Source: an uncultured Pelagibacteraceae bacterium (lineage in GTDB: Bacteria > Pseudomonadota > Alphaproteobacteria > Pelagibacterales > Pelagibacteraceae). Taken from it: a stretch of DNA of 49,174 bases. Of this stretch, positions 43,890-49,174 are shown piece by piece. Under the pieces are notes generated by a model. The model did no database searches. It saw only the letters and a list, made by a program, of their open reading frames with translations, and was not told the origin of the DNA. A program made the position numbers and the translations under genes. Where the stretch lies: positions 1 through 49,174 of the forward strand of contig CACLQJ010000003.1 in NCBI GenBank assembly GCA_902609065.1, given 5' to 3'. Within the stretch, counting starts at the first letter, position 1, and each line of letters opens with the position of its first letter.

Positions 43890-46013
43890 ATGAAAAAAGT
43901 TTTAATAACCTTATTTTTTAGTCTCATAGTTGCAACTGAAGCATTTGCCATTTTAACATTTAATCAAGAGAAAGTTGTAACGACGCAAACAGATCAAATT
44001 AGAGGGATTAACTTTAAACCAGACGGAACAATAATGTATGTTACTGAGCGGAATGGTACAACAGGTAGCGATATAGGACGTGCGGTTAATATTATACAAT
44101 ATACTTTGACTACACCTTTTGATATTAGTACAGCAATAGAAGCTTCAAATACTAGAGTCGAAGAGGTGGATGGTGTTAATTTAGCATTTTTGCCTCATGC
44201 AATCGAATTCAAACCCGATGGAACACGTTTATTTTTAATTGCGAATACAGGTACCAAAGTTTATCAGTTTGATCTCTCTACACCTTGGGACACATCAACA
44301 ATTACATTCAGTGCTAAATATAACGTCACAGGCGAAGACCAATTAAGAACTTTAACTTTTAAACCCGACGGAAAAAGAATGTATGTATCTGGAAAAGACA
44401 ATCATAAATTAAAAGAATATATTTTAACAAATGCTTGGGATATTACTTCATCAAATGTTTCAGTAGGTGCAGTATCAGCATCTTTAGTAAGTGCTGATAA
44501 TAATATGAGAAATGTTCAATTTAATTCATTAGGAACCGAACTATACGTTGGTGGGAACCAAAATAATAATATGAACAAATTTACTTTAAGTTCAGCTTGG
44601 GATATTAGTACGATCTCTTCTAGTTTTACCGCATATTCTTTAAGTGGTGATCATTCGAATATGAGAGGTTTTATTTTTGCTCAAAAGTTTTCAAGATTAT
44701 ATGTTACAGATGATATTGATGCTGGTGATAATAGAGTTATAGAATATTTAGCTTCGTGTAGTTTCACTTTAAATTGTGAAGACGCAAGTAAAGATGAAAA
44801 TGTCATTTCTTTATTAGAGTCACAGGTCGAACTTTCAAAAAGAGTTATAAAACATAATACATTGCCTATTATGCGACGTATAAAGTGGTTAAGACGTCAC
44901 AAAAATTATGATGATTTGAATAATTTACAAGCGCAAATTAGTTTTTCAGATCAAAGATTAGCTAAATTAGTTGATACAATTAAACCAAATATAAAACGAG
45001 AAAAAAGAAAAAAAGACGATGAGTGGTTTAAATGGAATGAAGGAAGAATTGGAATTGGTAAAACTAATGCAAAATCAGGCTCATTGTCTAGAAACATTCA
45101 TACATCGGGATTTGTTGTTGGTGCCGATAGAAGAAAAGGTGAAGATATCATGCATGGTTATGCATTTCAATTTGGTGTCGAGAACATAGATGTAATTCCC
45201 TCTTTATCTGGCATTTTTGCAAAAACATATAGTTTATCCATGTACGGAACAAGACTAATTGACTCAAATTTTTTAACAAATGCTATAATTGGAATTAATC
45301 ATATAGATCTTAATATAAAGAGAGAGGAAAACACCACTATTCTTGAAGGCAGTAGAAATGGAAATCAGATTTATGGAACTATTAATTTTGGCAAAAGAAT
45401 CAATAAGGAAAATTATAATTTAATACCAAATATCAAATTGGATTTAGGATACACAAGACTGGATGAGTATGAAGAAGAAAACCAATTCGGAACAACAACA
45501 GATACCTTATTATTTAAAAAGCATGAAATAATTAGTGGTTTCGGAACTGTAGGTTTGCTTTTAGACAAAACCGTTAGACACTATGAGGATAGAATAATTA
45601 ATCATACAGGTAAATTTGAATATATAATCGACTTTAGTCCCACATCAGATGCCGATTTTTATTATGTAAATGATCCTAGCACAATGTTCTCAATTAATAT
45701 TGATGAAGAGGCACATCAAAATTTTAGAATAGGTTATGGTTTTGATGTAACTTACGAAAGTGGATGGTCATTAATTGCTAATTTTGAAAGATTTCATGCT
45801 ATAAGTAGTGGATATATAAATGAGATTTATTTTTCAGCTGGTTATGTACCAACAGAAAATATTAAATTCGCAATGGCTTTAAAAAATGATAATGCTTCAC
45901 TAAATTATAATAAAATTATAAGTGGTTTTAATATTAAATTAGGTTCAAATTACAATCTACTCAGTCAAATACCAGAATACGGGGCTACAATAGAAGTGGC
46001 AAGTAAGTTCTGA
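43890..46013 (+). CDS. Autotransporter: beta-propeller-like passenger directly on C-terminal barrel
   Basis: 707 residues. Signal peptide ends at EAFA/IL. The passenger, to about residue 290, is a propeller with blades marked FKPDGTIMYVTER, FKPDGTRLFLIAN, FKPDGKRMYVSGK, FNSLGTELYVGGN and the between-blade phrase FDLSTPWDTSTI. Unlike its relative at 40-42.7 kb it has no SbsA-type Ig domain and goes straight to the linker VISLLESQVELSKRVI and a barrel (WFKWNEGRIGIGKT to IEVASKF). The barrel is the most diverged of the four. The gene sits between two 54-bp direct repeats just before tRNA-Leu, which hints at a mobile or exchanged cassette. Confidence 0.75.
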   Translation: MKKVLITLFFSLIVATEAFAILTFNQEKVVTTQTDQIRGINFKPDGTIMYVTERNGTTGSDIGRAVNIIQYTLTTPFDISTAIEASNTRVEEVDGVNLAFLPHAIEFKPDGTRLFLIANTGTKVYQFDLSTPWDTSTITFSAKYNVTGEDQLRTLTFKPDGKRMYVSGKDNHKLKEYILTNAWDITSSNVSVGAVSASLVSADNNMRNVQFNSLGTELYVGGNQNNNMNKFTLSSAWDISTISSSFTAYSLSGDHSNMRGFIFAQKFSRLYVTDDIDAGDNRVIEYLASCSFTLNCEDASKDENVISLLESQVELSKRVIKHNTLPIMRRIKWLRRHKNYDDLNNLQAQISFSDQRLAKLVDTIKPNIKREKRKKDDEWFKWNEGRIGIGKTNAKSGSLSRNIHTSGFVVGADRRKGEDIMHGYAFQFGVENIDVIPSLSGIFAKTYSLSMYGTRLIDSNFLTNAIIGINHIDLNIKREENTTILEGSRNGNQIYGTINFGKRINKENYNLIPNIKLDLGYTRLDEYEEENQFGTTTDTLLFKKHEIISGFGTVGLLLDKTVRHYEDRIINHTGKFEYIIDFSPTSDADFYYVNDPSTMFSINIDEEAHQNFRIGYGFDVTYESGWSLIANFERFHAISSGYINEIYFSAGYVPTENIKFAMALKNDNASLNYNKIISGFNIKLGSNYNLLSQIPEYGATIEVASKF

Positions 46014-46025
46014 TAACTTTTTTAG

Positions 46026-46044
46026 AAGTAAAAAAATTTTACTT
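46026..46044 (+). terminator. Hairpin after propeller autotransporter
   Basis: AAGTAAAA and TTTTACTT form a perfect 8-bp stem with a 3-nt loop, starting 12 bp past the stop codon and followed by a T-containing stretch. All but two stem pairs are A-T, so it would be weak. It overlaps the start of the right direct repeat by four bases. Confidence 0.4.
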
Positions 46045-46093
46045 ATTCCTCTTGTTGAATTATAAATATTAGCATAAACACTCATGAAAATAA
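46041..46093 (+). repeat. Direct repeat, right copy, overlapping the tRNA-Leu promoter
   Basis: 53 bp counterpart of 43823-43876. It includes TTGTTG (46052-46057), a 17-bp spacer and TAAACA (46075-46080), a plausible but weak promoter for the tRNA that starts at 46099. This copy is probably the original site and the left one the duplicate, but direction is inference. Confidence 0.55.
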
Positions 46094-46098
46094 CTCAT

Positions 46099-46184
46099 GC
46101 CCTCGTGGTGAAATTGGTAGACACAAAGGACTTAAAATCCTTGCCCTTTTGGGAGTGCCAGTTCGAGTCTGGCCGAGGGCACCA
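46099..46184 (+). tRNA. tRNA-Leu (UAA)
   Basis: Full cloverleaf: acceptor stem GCCCTCG/CGAGGGC; anticodon stem AAGGA/TCCTT with loop CTTAAAA, so the anticodon is TAA (46133-46135); long variable arm GCCCTTTTGGGAGT as in class II tRNAs; T arm GCCAG TTCGAGT CTGGC. Discriminator A and encoded CCA end at 46184. The next start codon is only five bases further on. Confidence 0.96.
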
Positions 46185-46189
46185 CTAAA

Positions 46190-47071
46190 ATGAAAGTTTT
46201 CGATTGTATCACCTATTACAACGAACCCATGCTTTTTGATTTGAGACTAAATATGCTCAATAACTATGTGGATAAATTTATTGTTATCGAAGCAAAACAT
46301 TCTCATAGTGGAAAAAAAAAGAAACTAAATTTTAATATTGAAGATCATAAACAATTTAAAGATAAAATTATTTACAAAGTTATTGAAAACGAACCAGATG
46401 GTATAATAGAAATTAATCAATCAGATACTCCAATAAATCAAAGTAATCAAAAAAGACACAATAGTTTAAAAAGAATAGAGCAATCTTACGATACTGCAAC
46501 TAAATGTTTGAAAGACGCAAGTCCAGAAGACATATTTACTTTAAATGATAGTGACGAAATACCCAAATATGAAAACTTTGATTTTAAAAACATAAGAAAC
46601 AATATTCTTATTGCCAAGCTTAAACTATGTTATTTTAAGTTTAATTTATATTATGATTTGCATCCATGGTACGGTACGAGAGCATGTAAAATTAAAAATT
46701 TATTAAGTCCAACATGGCTTAAATATCTTAAACCAAAAAAATATCCCTTTTGGCGTTTAGATACTTTTTTTTCGAAAACAAAATATTCAAACATAAAAAT
46801 TATTGATGATGGTGGATGGCATTTTTCAAATTTAAAATCACCTGAGGAAATAGAGGACAAAATGCTTAATTTTGGACATCATAATGAAGTTGAGGATAGT
46901 GGATTGGGTTTAAAAGATATAAAATCTATGATTAATGAAAAAAAAGTAATATTTGCACATAACAGAAAGCCTGATGACCCAAGTGTTAATTTATCAAAAT
47001 TATCTAATCAACAATTGCCCCTATACATCACAAATAATTTGGATAAGTATCAAAGTTGGTTAGATGAATAA
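46190..47071 (+). CDS. Glycosyltransferase family 17 protein
   Basis: 293 residues resembling GT17, the family of the eukaryotic beta-1,4-mannosyl-glycoprotein GlcNAc-transferase and many bacterial relatives. The N-terminus DCITYYNEPMLFDLRLNML and DKFIVIEAKHSHSGKKKK, the metal-binding-like FTLNDSDEIPKY, and DDGGWHFSNLKSPEEI fit the family. Start at ATG five bases after tRNA-Leu; no room for its own promoter or leader. Four bases separate it from the next gene. The acceptor, probably a surface glycan or protein, is unknown. Confidence 0.82.
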   Translation: MKVFDCITYYNEPMLFDLRLNMLNNYVDKFIVIEAKHSHSGKKKKLNFNIEDHKQFKDKIIYKVIENEPDGIIEINQSDTPINQSNQKRHNSLKRIEQSYDTATKCLKDASPEDIFTLNDSDEIPKYENFDFKNIRNNILIAKLKLCYFKFNLYYDLHPWYGTRACKIKNLLSPTWLKYLKPKKYPFWRLDTFFSKTKYSNIKIIDDGGWHFSNLKSPEEIEDKMLNFGHHNEVEDSGLGLKDIKSMINEKKVIFAHNRKPDDPSVNLSKLSNQQLPLYITNNLDKYQSWLDE

Positions 47072-47075
47072 TTAA

Positions 47076-47837
47076 ATGAAACTTAAAAAAAATAATTATC
47101 AATTAATGTTAGATGATTATCTGGCTTATTTGAAAAAAAAAAATTTTTTTGAAAAAAAAAATCAAATTTTTTATGAAAATACAGTTGAAAAGTTACATAA
47201 TTGGAAAAACACAGATATCAAGAAAATTATAAAATGGTACGAAAATATTAGAAAGATAGATAAAAGCAAAGTTTTCTCTATACATTTGGAAAAATTAAAT
47301 AAGTGGAATTTTAATAAAAAACAAGGAAATATTACACATAAAAGTAAAAAATTTTTTATCGTGGAAGGCAAAAGAGTTTTAAATTCAAAAAGAGAAATAT
47401 CAAGTTGGGATCAACCATTCCTAACTCAAGTTGGTTTTAAAGGAGGTATTATTGGACTAGTGAGGTGTAAAATTAAAAGTTTACCCCATTATTTAATTGA
47501 TGCAAAATTTGAGCCGGGCAATTATAAAGATATTCAATTAAGTCCGTCCCTACAAGGAACCTATTCGAATTTAGATAGAGTTCACCATGGTGAAAGAAAT
47601 AAAGTTTTAAACAAGTTTTTTAAAAAAAATTTTAAAACTATAAAAAAAATGTGGGTAACAGAAGATGGCGGAAGATTATTTAGAAAAAGAAATTTACACT
47701 GGATAATAGAGTATAAAGGAAAACCTTTACTCCCAAGCAAACGATATAAATGGTTAACATTGTGGGAAATAAATAATTTAATCAAACACGGACCTATAGT
47801 AGGACCACATTTAAGAGCAATATTAAGCTTATTATAA
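47076..47837 (+). CDS. NDP-hexose 2,3-dehydratase family protein, half length
   Basis: 253 residues. The C-terminal two thirds reads like the EvaA/TylX3 family: WDQPFLTQVGFKGGIIGLVR, KFEPGNYKDIQLSPSLQGTY, WVTEDGGRLFRKRNLHWII, and the end KRYKWLTLWEINNLIKHGPI ... RAILSLL. Known members are about twice as long, with two repeats of this module; only one is present here. The enzyme removes the 2-hydroxyl of a 4-keto-6-deoxy NDP-sugar, starting 2-deoxysugar synthesis. The next gene is a Gfo/Idh/MocA reductase, the usual partner type. It could also be an inactive or dimeric variant. Confidence 0.65.
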   Translation: MKLKKNNYQLMLDDYLAYLKKKNFFEKKNQIFYENTVEKLHNWKNTDIKKIIKWYENIRKIDKSKVFSIHLEKLNKWNFNKKQGNITHKSKKFFIVEGKRVLNSKREISSWDQPFLTQVGFKGGIIGLVRCKIKSLPHYLIDAKFEPGNYKDIQLSPSLQGTYSNLDRVHHGERNKVLNKFFKKNFKTIKKMWVTEDGGRLFRKRNLHWIIEYKGKPLLPSKRYKWLTLWEINNLIKHGPIVGPHLRAILSLL

Positions 47838-47839
47838 AA

Positions 47840-48781
47840 ATGAAAACGAAAACTCTTGGAATTATAGGCCCTGGATACCACTTTGAAAAAAATATAATAT
47901 CTGTCTTAAAAAAAAATAATAGTATAAAAATTTCTGGAATTTTAAGAAATAAAAAAAACAACTTCAAAAATTATAAAACTTTGAGTGAATATGATTTTTT
48001 TAAAAAAAAATATGACTTTGTATATATTAGTTGTCCGAACAAACTTCATGAAAAATTTATAATAAAATCGTTAAAGTCAAATTATAATGTAATTTGTGAA
48101 AAACCATTTCTTACTAATGATAAAAAAATTAATGAAATTTTAAATTTATCCAAAAAAAATAAAAAATTAATATTTGAGGCATTTATGCATTTATATCACC
48201 CTGCATATGATAAACTAAAAAAAATCATAAAAGATAAAAAGATAGGAAAATTAAAATATGTTGTTTCAAATTTTAGATTTCCATCTTTGAACAGTAAAAA
48301 TCAAAGATACAAAAAAAATTTAGGAGGAGGTTTTTTTTATGATACAGCAGTTTATTTAATATCATTAGAGAATTACTTATTTAATAATACATCGCTTAAT
48401 AAAAAAAATATTGAACAGTTTAATATCACAAAAAAAATAGACTTAAGAGGTTATTTTGTCATTAAAAGTAAAAATTTTAATAGATTTTACTTTTGGGGAG
48501 AGGGTCAAAATTATACTAATAATATAGAATTATTTACCAAAGACTGCTCAATTTATGTAGATAGATTTTTTAGTAAAATAAAAAATAAACCAACAATCAT
48601 TAAGATATTTGATAAACATAAAGTTAAATCAATTAAGATTGATAAAAAAGTAGATCATTTTAGAAATATGTTTGATGAAATATTAAAAAATTATCACAAA
48701 ACATCGTTTCAAAACTACCATAGGTATAAAATTCATAACCAATTAAAATTGATAAATAAACTAGGTCATATTAAAATTTAA
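47840..48781 (+). CDS. Gfo/Idh/MocA family oxidoreductase
   Basis: 313 residues. N-terminal Rossmann fold (TLGIIGPGYHFEKNIISVLK, DFVYISCPNKLHEKFIIKSL) followed by the family NVICEKPFLTN with the catalytic Lys, EAFMHLYHPAYDKLKKII and GGGFFYDTAVYLISL in the substrate domain. Two bp after the 2,3-dehydratase gene. In antibiotic sugar pathways the enzyme after this dehydratase is a Gfo/Idh/MocA 3-ketoreductase, so the same role is likely here. Strongly Lys/Asn biased, like its neighbours. Confidence 0.82.
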   Translation: MKTKTLGIIGPGYHFEKNIISVLKKNNSIKISGILRNKKNNFKNYKTLSEYDFFKKKYDFVYISCPNKLHEKFIIKSLKSNYNVICEKPFLTNDKKINEILNLSKKNKKLIFEAFMHLYHPAYDKLKKIIKDKKIGKLKYVVSNFRFPSLNSKNQRYKKNLGGGFFYDTAVYLISLENYLFNNTSLNKKNIEQFNITKKIDLRGYFVIKSKNFNRFYFWGEGQNYTNNIELFTKDCSIYVDRFFSKIKNKPTIIKIFDKHKVKSIKIDKKVDHFRNMFDEILKNYHKTSFQNYHRYKIHNQLKLINKLGHIKI

Positions 48782-48791
48782 TTATTAATTT

Positions 48792-49174
48792 ATGAAAAAA
48801 ATTCAAATAATTTCTGATAATAATAATAAATCTGTCAAAATACGAAATGTAATATCCCGTAAGTTAGTTAAAAATCTGAAACTTAAATACAATATTGTAA
48901 TTGTAATAGGTGGAGATGGCTTTATGCTGCAAACTTTAAAAAAAAACATAAGTAAAAATAAATATTTTTATGGAATTAATTCTGGAAACTACGGTTTTTT
49001 GATGAATAAATTTTCTCCAAAAAATTTAATTAATAAATTAAACAAATTAAAATCAACTTCAATTTCACCTTTAGAAATGAAAGTTAAGAATAAAAATAAT
49101 AAAATAAAAAAGTATTTAGCAATAAACGAAGTTTCAATTTTACGACAAAGTAGACAGGCAGCATCGATATCAAT
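48792..49174 (+). CDS. nadK: NAD kinase, 3'-truncated by window edge
   Basis: First 127 codons of NAD kinase, which makes NADP from NAD. The ATP/NAD-binding motif VIVIGGDGFMLQTLK and INSGNYGFLMNKFS are both present, as is the later NEVSILRQSRQAASISI that carries ligand-contacting residues. The gene runs off the end of the window. Ten bases separate it from the oxidoreductase, so it may be cotranscribed with the sugar genes, although it is a core enzyme. Confidence 0.9.
   Translation, partial: MKKIQIISDNNNKSVKIRNVISRKLVKNLKLKYNIVIVIGGDGFMLQTLKKNISKNKYFYGINSGNYGFLMNKFSPKNLINKLNKLKSTSISPLEMKVKNKNNKIKKYLAINEVSILRQSRQAASIS

Noticed and set aside
46099-46184. tRNA-Leu as a phage or island integration site
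   Set aside because: No integrase and no duplicated tRNA 3' end downstream in the window; only the upstream direct repeat was found.
47076-47837. CRISPR or poly-A repeat array in the A-rich stretches of the sugar genes
   Set aside because: Only homopolymer runs within coding sequence; no repeat-spacer pattern anywhere in the window.

Overview
The window looks like a piece of a streamlined marine alphaproteobacterial genome, most likely SAR11/Pelagibacterales. This is inference, since no 16S is present. The grounds are very AT-rich DNA, genes packed with 1-8 bp overlaps, no gene-free stretch over 300 bp, and a typical gene set: TRAP transporter, class II DAHP synthase, methylcitrate genes, DUF1289, separate PurS/PurQ/PurL, SfsA, and the BolA-GrxD pair. 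No phage genes, insertion sequences, CRISPR array or rRNA were seen.

Layout. 0-4.4 kb (+): TRAP permeases dctQ (cut by the window edge) and dctM, dusA, and two tandem TauE/SafE exporters. 4.4-6.4 kb (+): an inverse-autotransporter-type beta-barrel with no passenger, followed 3 bp later by an unrecognised cysteine-rich secreted protein. 6.4-7.8 kb (-): phosphomannomutase/phosphoglucomutase. 8.0-11.2 kb (+): nrdA-nrdB and a DUF1289 gene. 11.2-17.4 kb: FkbM methyltransferase (+), then gph-lysE-prpD-prpB-prpC (-), then a GlmU acetyltransferase-only gene (+). Six genes in this block are interrupted by eight 1-nt homopolymer indels, although genes on both sides are intact. 17.4-26.6 kb (+): glmS, class II DAHP synthase, then the coupled set nadE-cysS-cimA-trmJ, then rpsD. 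26.7-31.7 kb (+): two tandem LamG/Ig/autotransporter-barrel genes. 31.7-38.9 kb (-): a nine-gene run sfsA-map-purB-purC-purS-purQ-purL-bolA-grxD with no gap above 3 bp. 38.9-40.1 kb (+): a CinA-type domain protein and a gamma-glutamylcyclotransferase-like protein. 40.1-46.0 kb: two more barrel autotransporters with beta-propeller-like passengers, with a secreted HExxH protein between them. 46.1-49.2 kb (+): tRNA-Leu(UAA), a GT17 glycosyltransferase, a half-length NDP-hexose 2,3-dehydratase, a Gfo/Idh/MocA oxidoreductase, and the start of NAD kinase.

How the genes work together. The core genes supply purines, NAD, dNTPs, amino-sugar precursors, isoleucine (through citramalate), aromatic amino acids and propionyl-CoA use through the methylcitrate cycle. 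The accessory content concerns the cell surface: four large autotransporters share one C-terminal barrel but carry different passengers, a fifth barrel is of the intimin/invasin type, and a small sugar module starts right after a tRNA.

Main observations. (1) The gap between the two LamG autotransporters holds decayed copies of the 3' ends of grxD and rpsD, which records the tandem duplication that made the pair. (2) One barrel segment of that pair is almost identical in DNA, pointing to gene conversion. (3) The propeller autotransporter next to tRNA-Leu is bracketed by imperfect 54-bp direct repeats. (4) The 2,3-dehydratase/ketoreductase pair predicts a 2-deoxysugar. (5) The clustered frameshifts look more like a poorly resolved assembly stretch than real gene decay.
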